Assembly (NCBI GenBank): GCA_964443745.1
Contig: CAYUEN010000007.1
Span: 1 to 64,000 of the forward strand
Direction of reading: 5' to 3'
Source: CAYUEN01 sp964443745
GTDB lineage: Bacteria > Campylobacterota > Campylobacteria > Campylobacterales > QNZT01
Length of the DNA: 64,000 nt
Both the position numbers and the translations under genes were made by a program. This document shows, one piece after another, positions 8,158 to 17,159 of the stretch (the stretch's first letter is position 1; each line of letters opens with the position of its first letter). The notes beneath the pieces are model-generated. The model worked only from the letters and a program-made list of their open reading frames with translations, searched no databases and was not told where the DNA came from.

Positions 8158-11100
8158 ATGAAAATCAAAAAAAACGTTCAACTGCTCACGATACTCCCCA
8201 TCACGCTTGTGATCCTGCTGGGGGGATATCTTCTTCTGAGCAGTTATCAACACTATCGGAGTGCCTCTTCGCAATTGACACGGTTGCAAGAGAGCGAACT
8301 CTCCAAAAACCTCTACCTCAATCTGCTTCGTGAATCCGGTGTTTCCACTCTCTACGCCCTCGAACCCAGAGAGGATATCAAAAAACTACTCCTGAATCAA
8401 AGACACCAGAGCGATATCGCACGCGATGCCTATCTAAACTATTTCTCGTCCCGCACCCCTTCTCCTCGAAATATCGCCGAAAGATTGAACAGGCTCGCGA
8501 CCCTTCGGAATGACTATATGAAAGGATTGGAAAACTTTCCCGAATTCAACCGCTATCTGATGGAGATATCCGAGCTCCTGCTCAGAGAGATCAAAACGAG
8601 AATGGTCACCGCCCCTCCCCTCCATCAAAATTATCTCGATCTACTGGAAAAGATGAAACTTCTCACCAAGGAGCAAAACTACGGATTGCTCAGAATTTCG
8701 GATACGGACAGGCCCATCTATCCTCTGCTTGAAGAGTTGTTCCCACAGACACACCTCTCTTCTCTCCTCTCCTCCTTGCCTTCCGCACTCCAGAGTACGA
8801 TCGATCCGCTTCTGCAGGATAAAGGTTTCCGCGATGTGGTTCAAAAGAGCGAGCGTTTCAAAGAAGAGATGCTCAAAGATACATTCGAACCCGCGCCCGG
8901 CGACATCATCACCTGGTATCGTCTTGAAACGCAGAAAATCGGAAAACTCAACCAGATCGCAGATTTGCTCAACGCTTCGATAGTCAAAAAAATACACAAA
9001 GAGCGTAGGACGGCGACTATCGGCATCGTACTCTCTTTGGCTTTGCTGCTTCTGTCTTTTTATCTGCTCTATCTCTATTCGAAGATGCGCACACACTTTT
9101 TCGATACCAGAGGACTCGAAAGGCTGCTGGATAAAATCATCAAAAACGCACTTTTGGAAGATACGATCGATCTGGATAGCACCGAAGGAATCGAAAAGAC
9201 ATATAGGGTCATCGAGGAGACCGTCGACAAAATCGAAAAAGAGAAACGCAAAGCCGAACGGGCGAATGCGGCCAAAAGTATCTTTTTGGCCAATATGTCA
9301 CACGAAATACGCACACCGATAAACGGTATCATCGGCTTCACGGATCTGCTTAAAAGCAGCGATCTTGGCAAAAACGAGCGTGAATATGTCGATATCATCA
9401 CCAAAAGCACCGACAATTTGCTGGAGATCATCAACAATATTCTCGATCTCTCCAAAATCGAAAGTAAAAAGATCGAAATCGACGAAATCATTTTCTCTCC
9501 TGTCGTCGAATTCGAAAACGCGGTCGACGTTTATACCCCCAACGCCGCTTCGAAAAAGATCAACTACTCTCTTTACATCTCTCCCGATTTCGAAAATTTC
9601 CTGGTAGGCGATCCCATAAAGATCAAAGAGGTGTTGCAAAATCTGATTTCCAACGCGCTGAAATTCACCCCGGAAGGGGGTCAGGTTTCGGTCGTGATTC
9701 GAAAAGAGAAGGCGGAAAACCCATCCAACGAACGAATCTATTTCGAAGTGAGCGATACCGGTATCGGTATGAGCGAAGAGGAGATGGAAGATATCTTCAA
9801 CGCCTTTTCACAGGCCGATTCGACTATCACCAGAAAATATGGCGGTACCGGCCTAGGATTGACCATCTCCTACAATTATGTCTCTTTGATGGGCGGCAAA
9901 TTGGAGGTCGAAAGCCAAAAAGGTGTCGGCAGCAACTTCTTCTTTACACTGGAACTTCCCAAAGAGAAACCGATGAAGATGCACTACCACAACCGGTTCG
10001 CCGGTATCAGTGCCGCTATCGTCGGTGACGATCCCAAATATGACAAGCTCACGTCACATTTGCGAAAGATGCTGAGCTATCTTTGCAAAGAGGCGACGAT
10101 CACGACCAGCGAAGCGCTTTTGAACGGAGAACATTCGGAGGTGAATCTAATCGTAGCGCAAAGTTCCCTGCTAGACACAGATAGACGAAAAGAGTTAGAG
10201 GCGTTGGGTAAGCCGATTCTACTGATTACACCCACTGTAAAATTCAACACTTCTACAGAATATGAAGAAAAACTTCTGATTCCCATTTACGAACCCATCG
10301 GTTTTAGCCGTTTGACCAAAAGACTCGAAGAGATAGAAAAACGCTTCAAACTCAAACAAAAAACCCAGACTCCGATCCAGAAAAAAACGGAAAAAGAGAG
10401 TGTACGCGTTCTGGTCGCCGAAGACAACGAAATCAACCAGAAATTGATAGAGACGATTCTCAAACGGTTGAAAATCGATATGAAACTGGCTCGGAATGGG
10501 CAAGAAGCCGTGGAACTCTTCAAAAAGGAACCATTCGATCTGATTTTGATGGATATCGCGATGCCGGTAATGGATGGACTGAGCGCCACCAGAGAGATTC
10601 TCGCCTACGAAGAGGCACACAACCGCCCGCACACTCCCATCATCGCACTGACCGCAAACGCTTTGAAAGGAGATAAGGAGCGTTATCTAAACGAAGGGAT
10701 GGACACCTATCTCGCCAAACCGACCAGAGAAGAGGATGTCCGAAACATTCTTCTGCATTATGGCCTACTTCCTCAGGAGAGAGAAACGAAGAGGGAAAAA
10801 ACCGAAGCCGTCGAAGAAGAGCGGAAAGTGGTTTCCCCTTCCGAAACAGAGGCGAACAAGGCGAAGGAGACGGCTCCACCTACAGCCATATTGATCTTCA
10901 AAAAATCGAAAGTGGAAACGAAGATTTTCGAAAAGGTACTCAAACAGCTTCATGATGAAGTGGAGAGCGCGAAAAACAGCGACGACTTCTTTCACAAGAT
11001 TCGAAACCGAGACTATCGTGTCATCATGGTCGACAAGGAGATCCCGGATCTGGATCTGCAGCTTCTTGTCGAGAGTATCGAAAACCGCGACCAGACGGCC

Positions 11101-11238
11101 CTGCTGCTCTTTCGCGCTTTCGATACGATCATCGATGACCGCACCAAAGCGCTTTTCGATGAGGTTTTGATCAACAGCGCGGACAAGGTCTATCTCAAAC
11201 TCGCGCTACGAGAGTATCTGAAGCTCAAAGAGGAATAA
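8158..11238 (+). CDS. membrane hybrid sensor histidine kinase with two receiver domains
   Basis: This 1026-residue sensor has one transmembrane segment near residues 8-28, a periplasmic helical region reminiscent of nitrate/nitrite-sensing (NIT-type) domains, and a second transmembrane segment near 283-303. The kinase core follows: HisKA with His382 in NMSHEIRTP, then HATPase with N-box NLISNALKF, DTGIGMS and GGTGLGL. A receiver domain around residues 745-865 has VAEDNE, acceptor Asp799 in LMDIAMP and a closing AKP lysine. The last 110 residues look like a second, degenerate receiver: the MVDKEIP segment remains but the N-terminal acidic pair and the lysine are missing. No output domain is attached, so an external Hpt or response regulator is expected. 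Confidence 0.85.
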   Translation: MKIKKNVQLLTILPITLVILLGGYLLLSSYQHYRSASSQLTRLQESELSKNLYLNLLRESGVSTLYALEPREDIKKLLLNQRHQSDIARDAYLNYFSSRTPSPRNIAERLNRLATLRNDYMKGLENFPEFNRYLMEISELLLREIKTRMVTAPPLHQNYLDLLEKMKLLTKEQNYGLLRISDTDRPIYPLLEELFPQTHLSSLLSSLPSALQSTIDPLLQDKGFRDVVQKSERFKEEMLKDTFEPAPGDIITWYRLETQKIGKLNQIADLLNASIVKKIHKERRTATIGIVLSLALLLLSFYLLYLYSKMRTHFFDTRGLERLLDKIIKNALLEDTIDLDSTEGIEKTYRVIEETVDKIEKEKRKAERANAAKSIFLANMSHEIRTPINGIIGFTDLLKSSDLGKNEREYVDIITKSTDNLLEIINNILDLSKIESKKIEIDEIIFSPVVEFENAVDVYTPNAASKKINYSLYISPDFENFLVGDPIKIKEVLQNLISNALKFTPEGGQVSVVIRKEKAENPSNERIYFEVSDTGIGMSEEEMEDIFNAFSQADSTITRKYGGTGLGLTISYNYVSLMGGKLEVESQKGVGSNFFFTLELPKEKPMKMHYHNRFAGISAAIVGDDPKYDKLTSHLRKMLSYLCKEATITTSEALLNGEHSEVNLIVAQSSLLDTDRRKELEALGKPILLITPTVKFNTSTEYEEKLLIPIYEPIGFSRLTKRLEEIEKRFKLKQKTQTPIQKKTEKESVRVLVAEDNEINQKLIETILKRLKIDMKLARNGQEAVELFKKEPFDLILMDIAMPVMDGLSATREILAYEEAHNRPHTPIIALTANALKGDKERYLNEGMDTYLAKPTREEDVRNILLHYGLLPQERETKREKTEAVEEERKVVSPSETEANKAKETAPPTAILIFKKSKVETKIFEKVLKQLHDEVESAKNSDDFFHKIRNRDYRVIMVDKEIPDLDLQLLVESIENRDQTALLLFRAFDTIIDDRTKALFDEVLINSADKVYLKLALREYLKLKEE

Positions 11239-11244
11239 AACGCT

Positions 11245-12087
11245 TCAGCGCAGCGCGGCGAAGGTGTCGCACTGGTTTATATCGCCGCTTTTGAGACCGC
11301 GCGTAAACCAATACATCCGCTGCCTGGAGCTTCCGTGGGTGAAGGAGTCCGGCACCACGTAGCCGCGCGCTTGCTTCTGGAGTCTGTCGTCGCCGATCAC
11401 GTAGGCAGCGTTGAGCGCTTCGTCGATATCCCCGCTTTCGAGAATCCTCTTTTGCTTATGGGCTCTGTTGGCCCACACCCCCGCCAGACAATCCGCCTGT
11501 AACTCCACCTTCACCGAAATTTTGTTGGCTCCGGCTTTGGAGGAGCGTGCCTGCATCCGCTGGGCGCGCCGGGTGATTCCGAGCAGATTTTGGACATGGT
11601 GGCCGATTTCATGCGCGATGATATACGCTTGCGCGAAATCTCCCGAAGCGCCGTAACGGCGTTTGAGCTCGTCGTAGAAGGCAAGATCGATATAGACTTT
11701 CTGGTCCGCGGGACAATAAAACGGACCCATCGCCGCCTGAGCATATCCGCATGCCGAGCGCACTTGACCGCTGAAAAGAACGAGCTTGGGCTCTTTATAG
11801 GTGCGTCCCATCTCCCTGAATACCTGATGCCAGACATCTTCCGTATCGGCCAGCACTACCGAGACGAATTCCTTCTCTTTCCGCTCTTTCGCCGATAGAG
11901 GTGCGGAGGAATCTTGTGTCGAGACGTCACCGCCGGTTTGCTGCAACAGCGCGGTGGGATCCACCCCCATATAGAGTGCCGCCAGCACGAGCAGAATCGA
12001 TCCGATACCGCCTCCGATCACCTTCTTGGCTCGTCCTCTTCTTCTGTCCTCCACATTGGTGCTACGTCTGTCGTTCTCCCAGCGCAT
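11245..12087 (-). CDS. YpfJ-type putative neutral zinc metallopeptidase
   Basis: The 280-residue protein begins MRWENDRRSTNVEDRR, the conserved start of the YpfJ/neutral zinc metallopeptidase family. A single membrane anchor follows near residues 24-41. The zinc-binding HEIGHH motif is at residues 159-164. Later segments (ELQADCLAGVWA, GDIDEALNAAYVIGDD, FTHGSSRQR) are all family signatures. A longer frame from 12141 exists, but the ATG at 12087 has an AAGGGA ribosome site and matches family starts. The catalytic domain should face the periplasm. Substrates are unknown. It converges on the histidine kinase gene, with only 6 nt between stops. Confidence 0.85.
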   Translation of the reverse strand: MRWENDRRSTNVEDRRRGRAKKVIGGGIGSILLVLAALYMGVDPTALLQQTGGDVSTQDSSAPLSAKERKEKEFVSVVLADTEDVWHQVFREMGRTYKEPKLVLFSGQVRSACGYAQAAMGPFYCPADQKVYIDLAFYDELKRRYGASGDFAQAYIIAHEIGHHVQNLLGITRRAQRMQARSSKAGANKISVKVELQADCLAGVWANRAHKQKRILESGDIDEALNAAYVIGDDRLQKQARGYVVPDSFTHGSSRQRMYWFTRGLKSGDINQCDTFAALR

Positions 12088-12133
12088 CGGTTCCCTTCTT
12101 TTTTCTTCCATTTTATCAAAATAATTTTTAATG

Positions 12134-12142
12134 TGATACAAT
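12134..12142 (+). promoter_or_regulatory. extended -10 promoter for nucleoside phosphorylase-like gene
   Basis: TGATACAAT fits an extended -10 element and ends 6 nt before the ATG at 12149. As at 3788, the expected transcription start falls at the start codon. It sits in the divergent 61 nt gap to the YpfJ-like gene. Confidence 0.4.
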
Positions 12143-12148
12143 GAGAGT

Positions 12149-12703
12149 ATGAGAGCGTTCGTATCCGCCTTCGAAGCCGAAGCCGCACCCTTGATCGATC
12201 TTTTCGAACTTCGATTGTCCGCCGACAGACCGTTTCGCCTCTACCGAAACGAAACGACAGCCCTTGTCATAAGCGGAATGGGAAAGCTCTCCAGCGCGGC
12301 CGCGACAAGCTACCTGCTCGCCTCACTCTTGCCGTCGGATACGGAGATATTCAACTTCGGACTCTGCGGCGCGAAAACGCATCCGATCGGAAGCCTTTGG
12401 CAGATTCGCAAGGTGATCGACCGCTGCAGCGGGGCGGTCTACCATCTTCCCGCTCCTCTTTTGGCGCAACAAGCCTCCATCACCTGCGAAGAGACGCCCC
12501 GCCGCGACGCGAAAGGGCTCAAAAGCGATCTTATCGATATGGAATCGAGCGGTTTTCTTCTGGCGGCAAGACATTTTCTAGCGCCTTCTCGCATCCATCT
12601 GCTCAAAGTGGTCTCCGACCATCTGGATCCCGAGCCGCCCACGCCCCAGCGATGCAAGTCGCTGATAGCCCCCCATCTTCCCTTTTTGAAGGAGCTAATA
12701 TGA
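12149..12703 (+). CDS. nucleoside phosphorylase/nucleosidase family protein
   Basis: The 184-residue product is a small member of the purine nucleoside phosphorylase / MTA-SAH nucleosidase superfamily. Visible features are the ISGMGK loop followed by an alanine-rich helix (residues 39-55), a FGLCGA segment, and IDMESSG, the conserved base/ribose-binding MESxG motif. It is shorter than typical MTAN (about 230 residues). A role in nucleoside hydrolysis or salvage is inferred. Its stop overlaps the next gene by ATGA, coupling it to an SDR oxidoreductase. Confidence 0.6.
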   Translation: MRAFVSAFEAEAAPLIDLFELRLSADRPFRLYRNETTALVISGMGKLSSAAATSYLLASLLPSDTEIFNFGLCGAKTHPIGSLWQIRKVIDRCSGAVYHLPAPLLAQQASITCEETPRRDAKGLKSDLIDMESSGFLLAARHFLAPSRIHLLKVVSDHLDPEPPTPQRCKSLIAPHLPFLKELI

Positions 12704-13395
12704 AGACGGCTGTTGTTACCGGTGCTTCCAGCGGTATCGGCCTTGCCTGCTCGAAAAAGCTGTGCGCGCTCGGCTATCGCGTCTACGGTGTCGCCCGCGA
12801 TTTCGACAAATGCGACTTTTCGCACCCACGTTTCGTTCCGATCTCTTGCGATCTAAGAGGCGACGATCTCCCGAAACTCTCCGGACGGATCGAAAGCAAG
12901 AGGCTGCAAGTGCTAATCCATGCGGCGGGAGTGGGCCATTTCGCGCCGCACGAAAATCTGCATTCCCGACAGATCGAAGAGATGGTCACGCTCAATCTCA
13001 CCGCCGTCATGCTGCTCGATCGTCTCTTTTTGAGGCGACTCAAACAAAACCGCGCACACCTCTTCTACATCGCCTCCATCTCCGGAATCGACGCGGCTCC
13101 GATGGGTGCGGTCTACGGCGCGACCAAAGCCGCCCTCTCCCACTACGCAAAATCGCTCTTCAGAGAATCCAGAAAGAGCGGTCTGAAGGTGACGGCCATT
13201 TCGCCGGATATCACCAAAACGCCTTTTTTCGACGGTCTTGGTTTCGCTCCGACCGAAGATCCGCTCACCTATATCGAACCGGAGGATATCGCGGAGGTGA
13301 TCGCCTCGATCCTCTCCATGAGGGAGGGAAGCGTCGTGACCGAGGTGACCATAGAGCCCCAACAATTTCGTCTCTTGAAAAGAAAACGCCCCTAA
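12700..13395 (+). CDS. short-chain dehydrogenase/reductase (SDR)
   Basis: This 231-residue classical SDR has the NAD(P)-binding TGASSGIG motif at the N-terminus, an HAAGVG segment replacing NNAG, the catalytic serine in YIASISG and the YGATK (YxxxK) active site. The arginine-rich stretch after the first beta strand suggests NADPH preference. A longer frame from 12397 overlaps the upstream gene; the ATG at 12700 gives the family-typical start and an ATGA overlap, with a GGAG ribosome site. The substrate is unknown. The stop overlaps the stop of the convergent DUF389 gene by 4 nt. Confidence 0.88.
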   Translation: MKTAVVTGASSGIGLACSKKLCALGYRVYGVARDFDKCDFSHPRFVPISCDLRGDDLPKLSGRIESKRLQVLIHAAGVGHFAPHENLHSRQIEEMVTLNLTAVMLLDRLFLRRLKQNRAHLFYIASISGIDAAPMGAVYGATKAALSHYAKSLFRESRKSGLKVTAISPDITKTPFFDGLGFAPTEDPLTYIEPEDIAEVIASILSMREGSVVTEVTIEPQQFRLLKRKRP

Positions 13396-15311
13396 AAACG
13401 GATGCGCTCCACACTCTCCAGCCGTACGGAACGTTTTATCTTCGATTCGATCTTTTGTTTGAGCAGTCGAATCTGCTCCTCTTCAAGATGGCGGGTGACC
13501 ACCAGATCGCAGACGATCACCTCTTTTTCCTCATGTTTGATTTTCACCCGCTCCACTCGCACCCGCTGATTCTGCAGATTAAAATACGTCCCCTCCAGTC
13601 TCGAAAGAATCTTCGCATCCTGCGCCATCTGCGAAAAGGAGAAATATAGCGGTACGCTCACCAGCGCCGCGACGACCAACGACACCGCCAACCCCTTTTT
13701 GGCCCGCTTGATCGGCGAAAAACCCAATATCATGAAAACCGATCCGGCCGCCAGTACGATACCGACGAAGTTGGTCAAAAAGAGCAAAAAGGCGTGGGTG
13801 AAAATTTCCGGCCGCATCCACCCCAGCCCGATGCCGGCGGTCGAGAGCGGCGGCACCAGCGCCACGGCGATCGCCACGCCGACGAGCGAACCGCTGATCT
13901 TGGGGTTGCTTTTGGCGTAGGCGGCGGCGATACCGGAGACGATGGCGACGATCAGATCCAGCAGCGAAGGATGCAGTCTTCCCGCCATCTCCGGCGTCAC
14001 TTCGCTGAAAGGAAGCAGCCTGGCGATGATCGCCGCACTCAAAAGCACCAGCAAAACCCCGCCGACGACCGACTTCGCACCACCGATCAACAACCCCTGA
14101 TCGCCGCGCAGCGCCCCCATCGCGAAAGAGACGATCGGCTGCATCAGCGGAGCCAGCAGCATCGCGCCGATGATGACCGAAGCGCTGTTTAGAAAAAGAC
14201 CGACCGTCGCGAGAATCGTGCTGAGTATCATCATCACGACAAAAGTGCCGGAGATTTTCGCTTCGGAGCGCAGCGCCACGAAGAGCTCCTTGTATTGCGA
14301 TTCGCTCGCGTGGGTGAAGAGGGGAAACTTTTTGCTGATATAGTCCACCGCATCGTCGCTCTGGGGGAGTTTGTCGATTTTGAGCGTCTCCTTTTCGACG
14401 GAGGTGGGCGCCGAGCGGCTCCAGTAGGCTTCGCTCGCGATAAACCGAAGCGCTTTGGGGCGGATCGCAAACGTCACCGGTGTCGTCCCCCGCTCGTGTC
14501 CGTCGATCGCCACGCTCAGCGCCGCATCCGAATCGATATGCAGCGACTGACTCTCCACCAGACCGACCGAATCGGGGAGAGTCGTTTGCCGAAAGAGAGG
14601 AAAAAGCGCGACGATCAGATAGTGCAGATAAGAAAGAATCGAAGCGGGAGAGAGAATCAGCGCGGAGAGGCGGCCGTCGTTCCACGACTCCTCCGCCAAA
14701 AGATTGGCCGCGCAGGTGCCGTTTTCCTGATCGATCACCACAATACCGGTCGCGGCGGTGGCGATCTCCTGCTCTTTTGCCGTCTTCATGCGAATCGGAA
14801 AGAGCCGCAGACGCCGAAGCTTGCCGATCGCTCTGAAAAAGAGCCGCAGTCTGTCCTTGAAACTCCCCTCCTTGAAGGATACGCTCGTATACCCAAGAGG
14901 AGGCGCCTCCCCCACCAGCGCACCGTATAATACGAGGCTTCGATCGTCCGCATAGAGTAGATCCTGCCCTTTGGGTTCGCCTTCGGCAAGCAGGTCGACC
15001 GCTTCTTGAAGCGAACGCGGAATGCGGTAGGTTTTGCGGAGGGAGTTTTGCTTTTTGGTGGCATACAACATCAGAGCGAATCCCACTTTTTCCGCCTTGG
15101 CCACGACATGTTTGATCGTCTCTATCTTCGCGCAGATGGCGACGCGATCCTCTTTCTCCAGATCCTCCCGCTTCAAAAAGGCGTCGCTTCGGACAAACGC
15201 GATCTTGTCATGTCGGGAGGTTTTCGCAAGATTTTCCAGCAGATTTTCGGTCGTTTCATCATAGACCCAAAAAAGCCGCCCCGTTTTGTTCGTATCCGCC
15301 TCTTGCTTCAT
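13392..15311 (-). CDS. DUF389 membrane protein with N-terminal kinase-like domain
   Basis: The 639-residue protein has two parts. Residues about 1-300 are soluble and resemble a diacylglycerol/lipid-kinase-like fold, with GTCAANLLAEES and an HSE-type linker, but no clear glycine-rich ATP motif that I can vouch for. Residues about 345-560 contain six or so hydrophobic segments of the DUF389 (TIGR00341-type) family, including SASVIIGAMLLAPLMQPI and KSNPKISGSLVGVAIAVALVPPL. The C-terminal 60 residues are charged and cytosolic or periplasmic. The function of DUF389 is unknown. Its ATG overlaps the stop of the upstream GH3 gene's transcript partner (ATGA at 15308-15311), so the two are coupled. 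Confidence 0.8.
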   Translation of the reverse strand: MKQEADTNKTGRLFWVYDETTENLLENLAKTSRHDKIAFVRSDAFLKREDLEKEDRVAICAKIETIKHVVAKAEKVGFALMLYATKKQNSLRKTYRIPRSLQEAVDLLAEGEPKGQDLLYADDRSLVLYGALVGEAPPLGYTSVSFKEGSFKDRLRLFFRAIGKLRRLRLFPIRMKTAKEQEIATAATGIVVIDQENGTCAANLLAEESWNDGRLSALILSPASILSYLHYLIVALFPLFRQTTLPDSVGLVESQSLHIDSDAALSVAIDGHERGTTPVTFAIRPKALRFIASEAYWSRSAPTSVEKETLKIDKLPQSDDAVDYISKKFPLFTHASESQYKELFVALRSEAKISGTFVVMMILSTILATVGLFLNSASVIIGAMLLAPLMQPIVSFAMGALRGDQGLLIGGAKSVVGGVLLVLLSAAIIARLLPFSEVTPEMAGRLHPSLLDLIVAIVSGIAAAYAKSNPKISGSLVGVAIAVALVPPLSTAGIGLGWMRPEIFTHAFLLFLTNFVGIVLAAGSVFMILGFSPIKRAKKGLAVSLVVAALVSVPLYFSFSQMAQDAKILSRLEGTYFNLQNQRVRVERVKIKHEEKEVIVCDLVVTRHLEEEQIRLLKQKIESKIKRSVRLESVERIRF

Positions 15312-16357
15312 TCTCTCGCTCCTTTGATTTTCATGATACGCCCATAAGAGACGTCGATTCTCTTTTCGTCTATTTCTCCGTTTCGGACCATCTTCTCTAT
15401 CATCCCGATCGCCTCTTTCAGACGCAGCGGTTTTGCAAGCTGATTGGCAAACAGCAGCATATCCACGCCCGCACCGATCGCCCGTGCCGTCGCCTCCTCC
15501 ATGGTGTAATTTCGGCCGATCGCTCCCATCTGCAGATCGTCACTGAGAATAATCCCCTCAAAATGCAGCCTCTTTCTCAAAATCCCCCGCAATATCTTTT
15601 TCGAGAGGGTGGCGGGATAGGCGCTGTCAAGATGGACGTCGTAGATGTGGGCGGTCATGACACACGAAAGTTTTCCGCTCTTAATCAGCGACGCGAAAGG
15701 ATAGAGTTCGATCTCCCGCCAGCTATCGCTCACGTCCGTAAAGCCGCGATGGGAATCTTGCAAAGAGGAGCCATGGCCTGGAAAGTGCTTTCCGCAGGCG
15801 CGGACCCCCCGCTTTTCAAGCACGTCGATCAGAATCTTCGCGTAGGCGACCACCTTTCGAGGATCCTCGCCGTAGCTTCTTTCCATTTGGACGATGACGC
15901 CGTTTTTAGGCTCTATCGCAAGATCAAGATCAGGCGCGAGCACCAGATCGATCCCCGCTTCTTGCAGCATGCGGGCCATTTTGTCATAGAGTCTCCGGGC
16001 GACTTTCGGAGGGCGTTTGGCGATCCTGGCTGCGGAGGGGGTGTCGAAGAAGCCGTTTTTCGCATTGAGCCGCTGGACCGCCCCGCCCTCCTGATCGACC
16101 GCGATCCAAAGCGGGCGTTTCGCGTTGACATGCAGATATGTCGTGAGTTTTCTGAGCGCTTCGGGAGAGCGGATGTTTTTGCCGAACAATATCACCCCGC
16201 CTACTCCCGTATCGCGCAGTTGGCGCATAAACGGGGCGTTGGGTTTTAGATCTTGATCGTCGATACCGATCATAATCATCTGCGCGATCTTTTCTCGCAA
16301 CGAAGCCCCATGCAGCAAAAGCGCGCAAATCATCCATAAAAACGCGATCCTTCTCAT
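15308..16357 (-). CDS. nagZ: exported GH3 beta-N-acetylhexosaminidase, NagZ-like
   Basis: This glycoside hydrolase family 3 protein has about 349 residues. Residues 1-18 form a signal peptide, so unlike cytosolic E. coli NagZ it should act in the periplasm or at the outer membrane. Conserved elements are DQEGGAVQRL (88-97), KHFPGHG (190-196) with the DSH acid/base loop (201-203), and SDDLQMGA (272-279) with the nucleophile. It probably releases N-acetylglucosamine from peptidoglycan fragments. Two starts are possible: 16366 or 16357. I chose 16357, which overlaps the upstream methyltransferase stop by ATGA. It forms an operon with the methyltransferase before it and the DUF389 gene after it. 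Confidence 0.87.
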   Translation of the reverse strand: MRRIAFLWMICALLLHGASLREKIAQMIMIGIDDQDLKPNAPFMRQLRDTGVGGVILFGKNIRSPEALRKLTTYLHVNAKRPLWIAVDQEGGAVQRLNAKNGFFDTPSAARIAKRPPKVARRLYDKMARMLQEAGIDLVLAPDLDLAIEPKNGVIVQMERSYGEDPRKVVAYAKILIDVLEKRGVRACGKHFPGHGSSLQDSHRGFTDVSDSWREIELYPFASLIKSGKLSCVMTAHIYDVHLDSAYPATLSKKILRGILRKRLHFEGIILSDDLQMGAIGRNYTMEEATARAIGAGVDMLLFANQLAKPLRLKEAIGMIEKMVRNGEIDEKRIDVSYGRIMKIKGARE

Positions 16358-16956
16358 TCCACGCATCCGATCGCGAGAAAAACGGGAAAATCACGGTGTT
16401 TTCTGATCGAGAGAATCGTATCCACAAAGCGGATTTTCAAGCCGAATTTCCGATAGAGCTTCTCGATCTCGCTCTTCTCGAATCCAAAATGCTTCACGTC
16501 GTCGTTACCCATCGTATGGAACGTCCCGTCTTCGCTCTCCAGATCGCTGATTGCGAGGCATCCTCCCTTTTTGAGGGCGGCGACACCCTTTTGGACAAAG
16601 AGCGCCGGATCGTCGATATGGTGCAGCGTCATCGCGGTGACGATCAGATCGTAGCGGTTTTTCGGAAGCGGTTGATAGCGGATATCGTGCAAAACGGGCG
16701 TGATCGAATCTATCTTCGCCTCTTTCATCTTCTGGCTTAGTTGCCTTAGCATTTGCGGGGAGTTGTCCATCGCGGTAACATGAGCGGCCTCTTCGCAGAG
16801 GTTGAAAGCGATCAGCCCCGTACCGCTGCCGTAATCGAGAATCTCCCTACCCTCCACATCGACCAGTTCCTTGATTTTGGAGGTGGTGATTTTGGCGGCT
16901 TTGACGCGTCTGGGATTGAGATCCCACCGGCGGGCGAGTCGGTCGAAACGTGTCAT
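16354..16956 (-). CDS. class I SAM-dependent methyltransferase
   Basis: The 200-residue protein has the Rossmann-like motif I ILDYGSGTG (residues 39-47), an AMDNSP acidic loop, and the YDLIVTAMTLHHI motif typical of Methyltransf_11-type small-molecule methyltransferases. No substrate-specific domain is visible. The first gene of the methyltransferase-GH3-DUF389 run, it has a GGAGCCAGC ribosome region just upstream of its ATG at 16956. Confidence 0.85.
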   Translation of the reverse strand: MTRFDRLARRWDLNPRRVKAAKITTSKIKELVDVEGREILDYGSGTGLIAFNLCEEAAHVTAMDNSPQMLRQLSQKMKEAKIDSITPVLHDIRYQPLPKNRYDLIVTAMTLHHIDDPALFVQKGVAALKKGGCLAISDLESEDGTFHTMGNDDVKHFGFEKSEIEKLYRKFGLKIRFVDTILSIRKHRDFPVFLAIGCVE

Positions 16957-16997
16957 GCTGGCTCCTTTCGGGAGCCATTATAACAGCTTTTGGTAAA

Positions 16998-17144
16998 TCA
17001 GGGCTGGTGAAATACCATAAAGGCCAGATCGGTATTGAGCCCTTTTTCGAGATAGACCGGGCCGAAATCGATTCTGGAGGTATCGTTGGCGATCAAAACC
17101 GCGATGATCGCGATAAGCGCCCAAATCTTGCGTCTGCACCTCAT
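16998..17144 (-). CDS. 48-residue single-membrane-pass protein, unknown
   Basis: This short frame starts with ATG at 17144, 8 nt after a strong AGAGGAG ribosome site, and ends with TGA at 16998. The product has a basic start (M-R-C-R-R-K), one hydrophobic segment at residues 7-18 and a polar tail of 30 residues, so it is either a membrane-anchored peptide or a secreted peptide with an uncleaved signal. It is divergent from the haem-binding protein gene and lies upstream of the methyltransferase on the same strand. I do not recognise a family. Coding status rests on the ribosome site and signal-anchor pattern. Confidence 0.55.
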   Translation of the reverse strand: MRCRRKIWALIAIIAVLIANDTSRIDFGPVYLEKGLNTDLAFMVFHQP

Positions 17145-17159
17145 ATAGAGACTCCTCTT

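Noticed and set aside
12762..13649. 295-residue Arg-rich frame
   Set aside because: Overlaps the SDR gene out of phase and runs into the DUF389 gene; composition is that of a shifted frame.
13579..14685. 368-residue frame on the DUF389 strand
   Set aside because: Out-of-phase copy of the DUF389 coding region, Arg/Gly-rich with no motifs.
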